Under the pieces are notes generated by a model. That model was not told the origin of the DNA, did not search any database, and saw only the letters and a list, made by a program, of their open reading frames with translations. Of a DNA stretch of 64,000 bases, positions 26,584-34,968 are shown one piece after another (the first letter of the stretch is position 1; the number at the start of each line of letters is the position of its first letter). This stretch comes from JAEZPW01 sp035629075 (GTDB lineage Bacteria; Acidobacteriota; Terriglobia; Terriglobales; Acidobacteriaceae). A program made the position numbers and the translations under genes. The stretch is from positions 1 to 64,000 of the forward strand of contig DASPIK010000099.1 of the NCBI GenBank assembly GCA_035629075.1. The letters are read 5' to 3'.

Positions 26584-28236
26584 CTACTGTATAGCCGAGC
26601 AGGTGCCCTTCGCTTTTGAGTGGTTGATCGTAACAGGAACCGGGTTTGGCGCTAACGCTTCCCACTCCTGGACGCCGAGCGCGGCGTTCGTCTTGCCATC
26701 AGTTGAGGCATTCAGAACCGCACGGAGGCACGAAGTTGTCACCGGACCGAACGACACTTCGTTGAAGTCAGTTGTCGAACTGTTGTAAGCCGAGGCGTTC
26801 GGCACACTCTGCCATGCCGATCCGGTCCAGTATTCCAGGTGCCAGTCCTTCGGTGCGGCAACACCGTCTGCAGAGCCAGGTCGCCGATCAGCCCAGAACA
26901 GAATGCGGGAACCGTTGAGAGTGACCGGCTTGTCCCACTCATATACAAGCGTGTAGCTCGGGGCATTGTTCGTTCGGTTCCAGCTACCCCACATCTGCGG
27001 TGGCAGCGGATTTCGGGTGGTGCGTCCGTCATTCAGAGCGGCGATCCAATACTGCACCGGGATCGGTTCGTTCGACGCCGATGCCCTGGCAGCCGGTGCG
27101 ATGTTGCGCTGCGGCGGAAGAGTCGTCGGCCGGGCCGGAGTCGGTTCGGTCTTCCGCAGACGGGCAGGTTGCACGTTGTCATCCCACTTGACTTCATCAA
27201 TCGCGACGCTCCTGCGAAAGTGGCCGCCATCCTTCGCGTCGGCCGTGTGATACGCGATGTACCACTTGCCCTTGAACTCCACGATGCCGGGGTGAGATGT
27301 AGTCGACGACACCGGAGCCAGCATCACGCCCTGGTAAGTCCACGGTCCCAGCGGAGAAGTTGCCGTGCCCCACGCGATGCAGGCGTGATACAGAGCAGGC
27401 GTACACTCCGAATCAGGACCGGCGTTGTTTCCCGCGTAAACCATGTAGTAGGTGCCCTTGCGCTTGAAGAACCAAGGCGCTTCGAAGAAGCCCTTGAGGG
27501 TGGTGACCGAGACCACGTCTCCCTTCAGTGTCACCATGTCCTTTTCGAGTTCCACGCCTCGCAACTGGCCGAACGTTCCCCAGTACATGTAAACACGTCC
27601 ATCGTCGTCGATCAGCACCGTCGGATCGATGTTCTGCATTCTGGCCGAAGCCGGTAGCGACTGCGAAACGATCGGACCCGCCGGATGCGCATCGGTCCAC
27701 GGACCGAGCGGTGTATCGGAAACTGCGACACCCACACCGAAGCCGTCGCGGGTTGTCGGGTTCGCTTGCATCACCGGCGCGTAGAAGTAGAAGCGTCCGT
27801 CCGCTCCCTTCACGATCTGGCTGGCATAAGCGCGCCCGGGCGCGGCCCATTTGAACACCTGTTCCGGGCGCAGCACACTGGGGTAGTGGACCCACTCCTT
27901 CGACGCTGGGTCCTTCGTCGCCAGCACCTGCCACTCCTTCATGATGAAGTCGTTGCGGCCCTCAGGCGCCTCGTCGCGACCAGCCAGAATGTAAAGGGTG
28001 TCACCCACCACAAGTGGCGCGGGATCGGCCGAGTAATAGGCTCCATCAGAAAGGATGGGGTTGTGATCCGCATGAATCGCTCTGGGCGTGAGATTAGAAG
28101 GAACCGGAAAGCTCGGCCCAGAACCGGCCTTCGGTTCTTTTGCCGAAGGCTGCGCATTCGGCGACGAGGCTGCAGCCAACAACGTCAGGGACGCTATGCA
28201 AACATAGCCAAGTAAAAATAGAGTTGAACGTTTCAT
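26584..28236 (-). CDS. secreted GH43 glycosidase with C-terminal discoidin-like domain
   Basis: This 550-residue exported enzyme has a signal peptide (MKRSTLFLLGYVCIASLTLL). Its five-bladed propeller of the GH43 family has the base Asp in DGAYYSADPAP, the pKa-modulating Asp in NIDPTVLIDDDG and the acid Glu in GFFEAPWFF. The last 150 residues, from about ASASNEPIPVQYW on, resemble an F5/8-type carbohydrate-binding fold. GH43 members are mostly arabinofuranosidases or xylosidases acting on plant hemicellulose. The ORF is open 69 codons further upstream, but ATG 28236 starts the signal peptide and is preferred. The ribosome-binding site is weak. Confidence 0.9.
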   Translation of the reverse strand: MKRSTLFLLGYVCIASLTLLAAASSPNAQPSAKEPKAGSGPSFPVPSNLTPRAIHADHNPILSDGAYYSADPAPLVVGDTLYILAGRDEAPEGRNDFIMKEWQVLATKDPASKEWVHYPSVLRPEQVFKWAAPGRAYASQIVKGADGRFYFYAPVMQANPTTRDGFGVGVAVSDTPLGPWTDAHPAGPIVSQSLPASARMQNIDPTVLIDDDGRVYMYWGTFGQLRGVELEKDMVTLKGDVVSVTTLKGFFEAPWFFKRKGTYYMVYAGNNAGPDSECTPALYHACIAWGTATSPLGPWTYQGVMLAPVSSTTSHPGIVEFKGKWYIAYHTADAKDGGHFRRSVAIDEVKWDDNVQPARLRKTEPTPARPTTLPPQRNIAPAARASASNEPIPVQYWIAALNDGRTTRNPLPPQMWGSWNRTNNAPSYTLVYEWDKPVTLNGSRILFWADRRPGSADGVAAPKDWHLEYWTGSAWQSVPNASAYNSSTTDFNEVSFGPVTTSCLRAVLNASTDGKTNAALGVQEWEALAPNPVPVTINHSKAKGTCSAIQ

Positions 28237-28615
28237 AATCGGTGCCGATCCGTGGCAGCGTGGGGCAAGAGTGTTCGTGAGGAATAAAGCTGCTATAACT
28301 TTCGGCTTGTCCGAACATTCCGTCATCGAGCGCTGCCTACGATGTAAGCTGATGCGACACGACGTGCAAACGCACGATCGCGAATGACACGGTGCTGCCA
28401 TCGGGCGCTGCATCGGTCTGAACGTCGTGTACTCCTGCATCATCTACTACCAATCCCGAACCGTCTACGAGTTTTGGTCTTCAGCGCCACAACGCCTCAG
28501 CGATCCATTCCTATTGACCTTCCGCTCCGTCCAGCTACAATGGCTGGCATCATCAGGCAAACGTTATCCCACTCGCGACCGGCGTGACCGGACGAGCAGC
28601 AAAGGGGTTTTTGAG
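28237..28615. other. divergent promoter region, GH43 / HELGH protein
   Basis: A 379-base gap between two divergent secreted-protein genes. The plus-strand frame that spans it from 28427 is open but has no signal-peptide or domain character before 28616. I see no clear promoter hexamers or repeats. Confidence 0.55.
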
Positions 28616-30868
28616 GTGACTAAAGTAAACGGTTTCTCGCGTTTTGTACTGGCCACGATGCTTCTCAGCTCCGTGCTGGCGTTCGCGCAGTTCGGCCAGC
28701 CGGGCAAGTCCATCGGCAAGATATCGATACAAGGCGAACTCATCGTCATGGAGTTAGACGAAGGCGCGCTCGGCCATGCCAACCTCTTTGATCTCGCCGG
28801 CCGCACCCTGCGCTTCACTCCCGGTCCTGCGGGTTATAAAGTCGAAAACCTCGCGCTCGTCTGGGACGCCGAGTTCGGCCCCGAAGTGAAGGACTCCGAA
28901 GTGAAGCTAAACAAATTAAGCTTCCCTTTCTCGGGTAAAAGTTGGGACGCGTTCACCCTTGCCGACACCGGCGTAATCAGCTTCGGTCCGGGCGGGCGTG
29001 CTCAAGGCGCAGACCCACGAGGCCAGAGTCCGCGCTCGTCCGCGGGTTTGCCGTTGGAGCGCTTCTCCCAGTTGGGCGAGGCGGCACACGACATCATCAA
29101 CACCGTGCCGGCGATCTGCGTCTTCCTGAAGCCGCGCATGTCCGGTGCCCATTATGTGAAGGAGTTGCCGGATCGGGTTGTCATCACTTGGGACGTCACC
29201 GAGCCCTACGGCAATATCCAGGACTTCACCTGGGTAAAGACCACGAATCGCTTTCAGGCCGTGCTGTACAAAGACGGTTCGATTGACATGTCGTATCAGC
29301 AGCTCGCCGCCAAAGACGCAATCATCGGGCTGTACCCGACCGTGAACCCCGCTGCCGAGCGCGTTCTCGCCACGGTCAAGCACACGCCGAAGCCTGAAGT
29401 CGCGCCCCAAGGAATTCGGAACGTCAAGGTATCGGTCCTGGACAACATGCTCCTGAAGGTGACCCTTGAGGCCGGTAGCCCGGTGGCTTCGCCGGTCGAG
29501 GCAGGTGCGCCTGGTGCCTACCGCATCACGATCCGCAAACCCGACGGTTGTTGCAAGGTCGACTGGAGTGTTCTGCGCTTCGGACCGCGACGCGGGAGAC
29601 AGGCTGGGAGACCGCCCCGCTACATGGCCTTCGGAACGGGAGTACTTCCTGCGGTTGAGGCCAGCGGTAACGTCCTCTCAGTCCAGGGAACCTTGCCTGC
29701 TGAATTGAAGGACGCCGCGAAGCTGGATATACAGGTGGAGGTGCCGACGCCCGACTCTCCTTCCGAAGTCGTTGACCAGGTCCTTGTGCGCGGCGTCAAG
29801 CTGGCCGGTATTCGCAGCCCCGAGGTGGATCTTTCATCCCTGAACCCGAAGGCGGGGACGTTCCCCATTGTGTACGAGTCGTTCCACTATCTTGCCCTGC
29901 CGAACCCGCGCGATCTGGCCTGCACGGTCATTAAGTCTCTTGGCGACAAGTTCGACTTCCTGGCCTACTACAGTGACTTCCGCATAGACAATCAGGAAGC
30001 GGGCACGCCGAGCACGGGACCGCTCGGCGGCAATGTGACTGGCATCGGCGCGACGCAGCGCGGGCTTGAGAGCTACTGCAGCGCGGGTCGGTTCCAGTGG
30101 AGCTTCGTCCAGCCGGTGTATGCGCAGTCCGCCCAGATGCAGGAGTATCCGCCCGCGGATGCGCCCATGGGCAACACGCACGACATCACCTTCTATCAGC
30201 GACAGCTCGGCGAGCGCACGCTCGATGGCAAGATGAATCCGTACAACTACGCCGTCTCACAAATCGCGCACGAACTCGGGCATCGCTGGAGCGCGTTCGT
30301 TTCTGCCAAGGTAAATGGAGAGACGATCCAGCTCGGGCCCACGCACTGGGCGCGCGGCCTGCATGCCCCTGTAGCTTTCCCCTACCAGCGCCCGATCGAG
30401 GCTTCGCTCATGGGCGGCAGCTACTGGCAGGACAATTTCGACGGCACGTTTACCCAGCTCGACGACGACTACTACGTGCCTGCGACCGGCTGGTCCTATC
30501 TGGAGCTTTACCTCATGGGCCTGATCAGCGCAGCCGAGGTGCCCGATTTCTTCATGCTGAAGAATTTGACGCCCGCCGGCCGTGACGCGAACGGGCACCC
30601 GATCTTCAAGGCCGACCGCACCAAGATCACCATCCAGGACGTGATCGCCGCGGAAGGCCCACGAACCCCCGACGTGCGCCATTCGCAGCGCGACTTCAAC
30701 ACCGGCATCGTCGTGATCGTTGAGAAGGGCAAGCAGCCCAGTGCCGAATTGCTGGAGCGCGCCGAAGGCATCCGCCGCGCCTGGATTCATTACTGGGACA
30801 CCACCACCGGCCACCGATCCACGATGACGGCCACGCCGAATCCGGCATCCAGCGCCGTCGGCAAGTGA
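28616..30868 (+). CDS. secreted protein with HELGH zinc-peptidase motif
   Basis: This 750-residue exported protein of unknown family starts at GTG 28616, preceded by AAGGGG eight bases upstream; its signal peptide is FVLATMLLSSVLAFAQ. The first 450 residues are beta-rich, with no domain I can name. Around 552-556 the sequence AHELGHRW gives a HExxH zinc motif (His552, Glu553, His556), and some 80 residues later TGWSYLELYLMGLISAAEVP follows, a conserved-looking block that could hold the third ligand. A zincin-type peptidase is therefore likely, but the substrate is unknown. It lacks the HExxHxxGxxH pattern of metzincins. Confidence 0.8.
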   Translation: MTKVNGFSRFVLATMLLSSVLAFAQFGQPGKSIGKISIQGELIVMELDEGALGHANLFDLAGRTLRFTPGPAGYKVENLALVWDAEFGPEVKDSEVKLNKLSFPFSGKSWDAFTLADTGVISFGPGGRAQGADPRGQSPRSSAGLPLERFSQLGEAAHDIINTVPAICVFLKPRMSGAHYVKELPDRVVITWDVTEPYGNIQDFTWVKTTNRFQAVLYKDGSIDMSYQQLAAKDAIIGLYPTVNPAAERVLATVKHTPKPEVAPQGIRNVKVSVLDNMLLKVTLEAGSPVASPVEAGAPGAYRITIRKPDGCCKVDWSVLRFGPRRGRQAGRPPRYMAFGTGVLPAVEASGNVLSVQGTLPAELKDAAKLDIQVEVPTPDSPSEVVDQVLVRGVKLAGIRSPEVDLSSLNPKAGTFPIVYESFHYLALPNPRDLACTVIKSLGDKFDFLAYYSDFRIDNQEAGTPSTGPLGGNVTGIGATQRGLESYCSAGRFQWSFVQPVYAQSAQMQEYPPADAPMGNTHDITFYQRQLGERTLDGKMNPYNYAVSQIAHELGHRWSAFVSAKVNGETIQLGPTHWARGLHAPVAFPYQRPIEASLMGGSYWQDNFDGTFTQLDDDYYVPATGWSYLELYLMGLISAAEVPDFFMLKNLTPAGRDANGHPIFKADRTKITIQDVIAAEGPRTPDVRHSQRDFNTGIVVIVEKGKQPSAELLERAEGIRRAWIHYWDTTTGHRSTMTATPNPASSAVGK

Positions 30869-30896
30869 GGAACAGCGTGACAAGCTGACACTGACC

Positions 30897-30928
30897 AGTG
30901 GCCACCAACCGGTGGCCACTCGGCTTTT
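30897..30928 (+). terminator. intrinsic terminator after HELGH protein
   Basis: AGTGGCCACC (30897-30906) pairs perfectly with GGTGGCCACT (30911-30920) around AACC and is followed by CGGCTTTT, 28 bases after the stop. Confidence 0.8.
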
Positions 30929-31097
30929 GGTCAGCCCTACGGGAACAGCGCGTTAGTTTCGTGAATGCAGAGCGTGCCCAGTATTAGCGGGCGAGTTGGT
31001 GTGGCTCCAAATAGGCTTGGTTGACTACTGCACGGTCTCGTCGTCAAACAGTTCAACAATCAACATGGCGAACGAGCCACGTGGGGTTACAAGCGCA

Positions 31098-32192
31098 ATG
31101 AAAGTGAGACTCTCGCACGTTCTAGTACTTGTCTTTGCCGCGGTCGCTACTTCGACGGCGCAAATTACGATCACGACCCAGCCGGCACGGCCGTTGATCG
31201 AGAAGACCGTTTTCGGGCAGGAGCTGCACGTTGATTTCCGGGTTGAGAGCTCGGCAGAAGAACCGCTTGTCCTCCGTAGCGTTGAGGTGAAAGCGTTCGA
31301 CAAAGCCGGAAAGCTGCAGTATGCCCGATTCATTGACTCTGGTGGGTTCAGTCCGGCGATTCTCACAATCCCTCACCGGGAAGTCAAACGCGGGATGCCG
31401 CTATTGCTATTTAATCCGATTCACACCTTTCCCTCTTACCTTGATACAAGCGACCTTCGTTACAAGTTCGAATTCACCCCTGCTGATAAACGGGCAGCGC
31501 CGCCTATTAAGGTTGATCTGGCAGTTCGCCCCATCAATTACGAGCCGAAAACATTGCTTCTGATCCCCTTGAAGGGCCTTGTTTTGGTCGGCTCGGGCCA
31601 CGACTTTCTGGCCCATCACCGGCGTTACGACTACCTCGTCGCGAACCATCGCATAGGGTTTCCCGAATCGAATTTCATGCGCCAAGCATGGGATATGTAC
31701 CTGGTCGACGAGAAAGGAAACAAGTGTCGTACCTCGTGTGGATCTATGGCCGACTATTACGGATACGGAGCGCCCGTCCGCGCTCCCGCAGATGGGACTG
31801 TCGTTCGGGTGGTCGACGGATTTCCAGATGATTTTGGGGGCAAGAACCTGTCCCTTGACGCAGTCAGGCAAAATCCCAATCTGTTCTTCGGGAACTTCGT
31901 GGCAATCAAGCACGCCGATAAGGAATTCAGCTTCCTTGACCACCTGCGGCCCGGCAGCATTCGTGTGCGTCCGGGAGACCGCGTCATGGCTGGCCAACAG
32001 ATAGCCCAAGTGGGTTGCTCTGGGTCTGCCGAGGAACCACACTTGCATTGGGACTTTCGCGACAGCCCGGATGTCACGGCTGAAGGCGTGCCGGCACATT
32101 TCCGGGATTTCGAGCGAGTAATCGGTTCAAAGAGGATGAAGGAGAATCGTGCCGGAATCAACTCTGGCGAATTAGTACAGAGCACGAGATAA
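31098..32192 (+). CDS. secreted M23-family peptidase
   Basis: This 364-residue exported protein has a signal peptide (MKVRLSHVLVLVFAAVATST, A-Q) and a long beta-rich N-terminal region (25-160). The C-terminal LytM/M23 domain has the zinc-binding HxxxD (His174 to Asp178, HRRYD) and HxH (His315-Leu-His317) motifs. M23 enzymes cleave cross-bridges or stem peptides in cell-wall peptidoglycan, so a periplasmic role is expected. ATG 31098 is chosen over the upstream ORF start at 30996 because it opens the signal peptide. The gene is followed by tRNA-Pro on the opposite strand. Confidence 0.88.
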   Translation: MKVRLSHVLVLVFAAVATSTAQITITTQPARPLIEKTVFGQELHVDFRVESSAEEPLVLRSVEVKAFDKAGKLQYARFIDSGGFSPAILTIPHREVKRGMPLLLFNPIHTFPSYLDTSDLRYKFEFTPADKRAAPPIKVDLAVRPINYEPKTLLLIPLKGLVLVGSGHDFLAHHRRYDYLVANHRIGFPESNFMRQAWDMYLVDEKGNKCRTSCGSMADYYGYGAPVRAPADGTVVRVVDGFPDDFGGKNLSLDAVRQNPNLFFGNFVAIKHADKEFSFLDHLRPGSIRVRPGDRVMAGQQIAQVGCSGSAEEPHLHWDFRDSPDVTAEGVPAHFRDFERVIGSKRMKENRAGINSGELVQSTR

Positions 32193-32222
32193 GGCTCTGG
32201 AAGGCAAGGGAAAAAAACGAAA

Positions 32223-32299
32223 TGGTCGGGGCGGAGGGATTTGAACCCACGACCCCCTGCGCCCAAGGCAGGTGCGCTACCAGGCTGCGCTACGCCCCG
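32223..32299 (-). tRNA. tRNA-Pro (UGG)
   Basis: The minus strand folds as a 77-base cloverleaf: acceptor CGGGGCG/CGCCCCG, anticodon stem CCTGC/GCAGG with loop CTTGGGC (anticodon TGG), T arm with GGTTCAAAT, and an encoded CCA at 32223-32225. Confidence 0.97.
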
Positions 32300-32544
32300 A
32301 CGATGTTCATTATAACGGAGACGAGACACAACACGAACCTGTTCTGCACGTTGGGAGAGATTGATTTCTACAAATCAGGCATTTGGTTTCGTCGGGTCGC
32401 TGGTCGTTGTTCGTTGGCAGGGAAGGGCGAACCACAGCTTCTCGACCCACAAAACCTGGCGGTGGTTAGCCAGCTCAATTTGCAGGCGGGATCGGTTGGT
32501 TGGAGCTTATCGCGGAGTGCCGGGATATAATTCATGTTTTGCGT

Positions 32545-33093
32545 ATGAATGGTCCGCTCTACGCCCTTGTAGCTTATGTGAGAACTCCGGTTGGGGAATT
32601 TGTGGAGAAACTCAGGAGGGATCTGCATCCTGAGCATCCGGAACTCGCAGCTCACGTCACAATCCTTCCGCCGCGCCCCCTGCTTGGGACGGAGGAGGAA
32701 GCACTGCAGATAATCGCTGACGTATGCGGCAAGGTTGATCCGTTCGAGGTGACGCTCGGAGATGTTGAGAGCTTCATTCCGACGACCCCGACGGTCTTCA
32801 TCCGCGTCGCACATGCGGGGTATCGCATGCGTGAGCTGCACGACCATCTCAACAAAGGCGCGCTGTTCACGGAAGAGCAGTGGCCGTATATGCCGCACCT
32901 TACGATCATCAAGCTGTCGGACGCCAGTCAGGCAAGTAAAGCCCTGGAGGTGGCCCGCCAACGTTGGGCCGACTACAGCGGTTCTAAGCGCCTGCTCATA
33001 GACGAAGTGACGTTCGTGCGCGGCGGTCGAGATCTTTACGAGTGGGACGATTTGGCTCCCATCCCGCTTGGTCGCAGTTTCGCATTGAAGTAG
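32545..33093 (+). CDS. 2H phosphoesterase / 2'-5' RNA ligase-like protein
   Basis: This 182-residue cytoplasmic protein has two HxT motifs, HVTILPP near residue 36 and HLTIIKL near 117, the defining catalytic pair of the 2H phosphoesterase superfamily (LigT, CPDase). Members hydrolyse 2',3'-cyclic or 2'-5' phosphodiester bonds in RNA or nucleotides. ATG 32545 is chosen because the preceding 15 codons show no conservation pattern. It lies between a tRNA gene and the sugar-dehydrogenase homologue, with no obvious partner. Confidence 0.85.
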   Translation: MNGPLYALVAYVRTPVGEFVEKLRRDLHPEHPELAAHVTILPPRPLLGTEEEALQIIADVCGKVDPFEVTLGDVESFIPTTPTVFIRVAHAGYRMRELHDHLNKGALFTEEQWPYMPHLTIIKLSDASQASKALEVARQRWADYSGSKRLLIDEVTFVRGGRDLYEWDDLAPIPLGRSFALK

Positions 33094-33124
33094 TTCGCTG
33101 GTTCAAGCGTGATCCCGCCTGCAT

Positions 33125-33278
33125 GCCTTCGAGGTTTGGTCGAAGGCACCTTCCACCAAGGTACATGTCCTTAGTGCATGTTGCGCCGTAACGGGTTCGA
33201 AAGGAACATACACCATCGGGCGAGCTGTCCGCCCGGCACCGCAAGACGACTCCTGAAACTGCGGAAAGGTGTACAGCA
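33125..33278 (+). promoter_or_regulatory. candidate structured leader of the dehydrogenase-like gene
   Basis: The 185 bases before ATG 33279 have no ORF but three hairpins: GCCTTCGA/TCGAAGGC (33125-33132 with 33140-33147), CGGGCG/CGCCCG (about 33218-33237), and CCGCA/TGCGG just before the ribosome-binding site GGAAAGG. The last stem could gate access to the start. I do not recognise a known riboswitch class. The first hairpin could also be a terminator of the 2H gene, but it has no U tract. Confidence 0.45.
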
Positions 33279-34547
33279 ATGCACATTGCAGTCTACGGCT
33301 CAGGTTATCTTGGCACCATCTTCTCTGGGTGTCTCGCCGATTTTGGCACGCCGGTAACGTGTTTCGACGACGATTCCTCGCGAGTTACGTCGGTAGCGCA
33401 AGGCAACATACCCTATTACGAGAGAAACCTTACCGAAGTGGTGCGCCGCAACGTCCGCGCAGGGCGACTGGCGTTTTCCACCGAACTGAACTCAGTCGTC
33501 AAAAAGTCGCAGGTCATCTTTTTCGCACAGGACTCTTCCAATTACGTTGAAGACCGGGCGTTGAAGATTGCGGAGATGGCGACCGACAACACAGTGCTCG
33601 TCCTTGTGACTCCGGTTCCGGTCGGGACCGCGAGCCGGATTGAGGAAAAGCTTCGCACAGCGGCTCCGGGGGTGACGATCGTGTCGCATCCGACGTTCTT
33701 CACGGACGGCTGTGCTGTTGAGGATTTCAACTGGCCTGACCGCATTTTGCTCGGCACTTCCTCCGGACATGCGGTACTGACGTTGAAGCAAATTTACCGT
33801 GCGCTGGTCATGAGGGGAGTTCCGATCATCGTCACCAACCACGAGACGGCTGAACTTGCCCGCGAGGCATCGACGGCGTTCGTTGCTACGAAGATTTCGT
33901 TCATAAATGAGCTGACGAGCTTGTGCGAAAAGGTGAACGCCGATGCAGTTGATCTTGCATTGGCACTAGGTCTGGATAAGAAGATCGCGCCGCGTTGTCT
34001 GCAGCCCGGCGCCGGGTTCGGAGGTCCATTCGTTGAATCTGACATGGATGCGCTCGTTCAACTTGCGACCGGGCAAGGAGTGTCTCTGAAGATTCTTAGC
34101 GCAGCAAGGGAAGTTAACCGTTCTCTTTCGGACCGAGTGACGGGAAAGATCTCGCGAATGTTGAACTCGGTTACAGGCAGGGAGTTGGGGCTTCTGGGGC
34201 TGGCGTTCAAGCCCAATACGAACTCCGTGGCAGGATCGTCGTCCATCATGCTCGCGCGAAGCCTAGCGTCTAAAGGAGCGCAGATCCGTGCTTATGATCC
34301 GGTTGCGATTCCGGATGCCATGCAGGAATTGGAAGGGACTGTGAAGTTTTGCGAGGACGCTTACGCGGCCGCAGAGGGTGCCGACGCACTCGTTGTGGGT
34401 ACCGGGTGGCCGGAATTCCGCGCACTCGACTTCGACAAAATCAAACGCTTGCTCAAGCGCCCTATCATCGTTGATACCAAGAACTTGCTGGACGCCGGTA
34501 GGATGCGTGCGATCGGGTTTCAGTACGTGGGAATGGGAAGGGCTTAA
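33279..34547 (+). CDS. UDP-glucose/GDP-mannose dehydrogenase homologue lacking the catalytic Cys
   Basis: This 422-residue protein has the full UDP-glucose 6-dehydrogenase architecture: an N-terminal Rossmann domain (AVYGSGYLGTIFSG), a central helical domain with ATKISFINE (the conserved Lys and Asn) and a C-terminal UDP-binding domain (GLAFKPNTN). However, the signature GxGYGGSCFPKD reads GAGFGGPFVESD, with Phe251 in place of the nucleophilic Cys and Ser254 in place of Lys, and NPEFLREG reads HPTFFTDG. The thioester step of the usual four-electron oxidation therefore cannot occur. It may be a two-electron alcohol dehydrogenase, a sugar-nucleotide binding regulator or an inactive paralogue. 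A long structured leader precedes it and a strong terminator follows. Confidence 0.88.
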   Translation: MHIAVYGSGYLGTIFSGCLADFGTPVTCFDDDSSRVTSVAQGNIPYYERNLTEVVRRNVRAGRLAFSTELNSVVKKSQVIFFAQDSSNYVEDRALKIAEMATDNTVLVLVTPVPVGTASRIEEKLRTAAPGVTIVSHPTFFTDGCAVEDFNWPDRILLGTSSGHAVLTLKQIYRALVMRGVPIIVTNHETAELAREASTAFVATKISFINELTSLCEKVNADAVDLALALGLDKKIAPRCLQPGAGFGGPFVESDMDALVQLATGQGVSLKILSAAREVNRSLSDRVTGKISRMLNSVTGRELGLLGLAFKPNTNSVAGSSSIMLARSLASKGAQIRAYDPVAIPDAMQELEGTVKFCEDAYAAAEGADALVVGTGWPEFRALDFDKIKRLLKRPIIVDTKNLLDAGRMRAIGFQYVGMGRA

Positions 34548-34575
34548 GTCTCCTGTAACTTACTCCTGCTGTGTC

Positions 34576-34601
34576 GGGCGCGAGAGTTCGCGCCCTTTTT
34601 T
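34576..34601 (+). terminator. intrinsic terminator
   Basis: GGGCGCGA (34576-34583), loop GAGT, TCGCGCCC (34588-34595), then T6. It is a strong rho-independent terminator 28 bases after the dehydrogenase-like gene. Confidence 0.93.
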
Positions 34602-34712
34602 GTGCTTCGCCGTAGCAACCCTGCAAGGTCGACCTACCAGCACCCGCGAAAACCTGCACTGCAAGAATTGAAATCAGAGACGTTGGACTGGAGGGGTAAA
34701 TAAACAAGGATA

Positions 34713-34788
34713 TGGGGTGGGTGGAGGGATTCGAACCCTCGACAGCCGGAGCCACAGTCCGGAGTTCTACCACTGAACTACACCCACC
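34713..34788 (-). tRNA. tRNA-His (GUG)
   Basis: The minus strand forms acceptor GTGGGTG/CACCCAC with an extra encoded G at position -1 opposite C73, which is diagnostic of tRNA-His. The anticodon stem is CCGGA/TCCGG with loop CTGTGGC (anticodon GTG), and CCA is encoded at 34713-34715. Confidence 0.97.
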
Positions 34789-34968
34789 GCACTGTGTCCC
34801 TATTCTACACGAAGCAGAGTTCAAAATGGGAAGCATGAATCGCCAGATTGGCGAACAGAGTTGTTGAAATCGCATCTGATTGAGTGACGTGTTCGGGTGG
34901 GTGCTCATAAGCTCCGAACAGCAACGGACGCGTTAGTCACTCTATCAGTCTTGTTTTCCGGAACCGCC

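Larger units (their letters stand above)
34548..34968. other. intergenic region with terminator and tRNA-His
   Basis: This 421-base stretch contains the terminator at 34576-34601 and tRNA-His at 34713-34788 on the minus strand. The rest, including the region just before the hybrid kinase start, shows no other gene. The plus-strand frame is open from GTG 34897, so part of it could be coding if that start is used. Confidence 0.7.
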
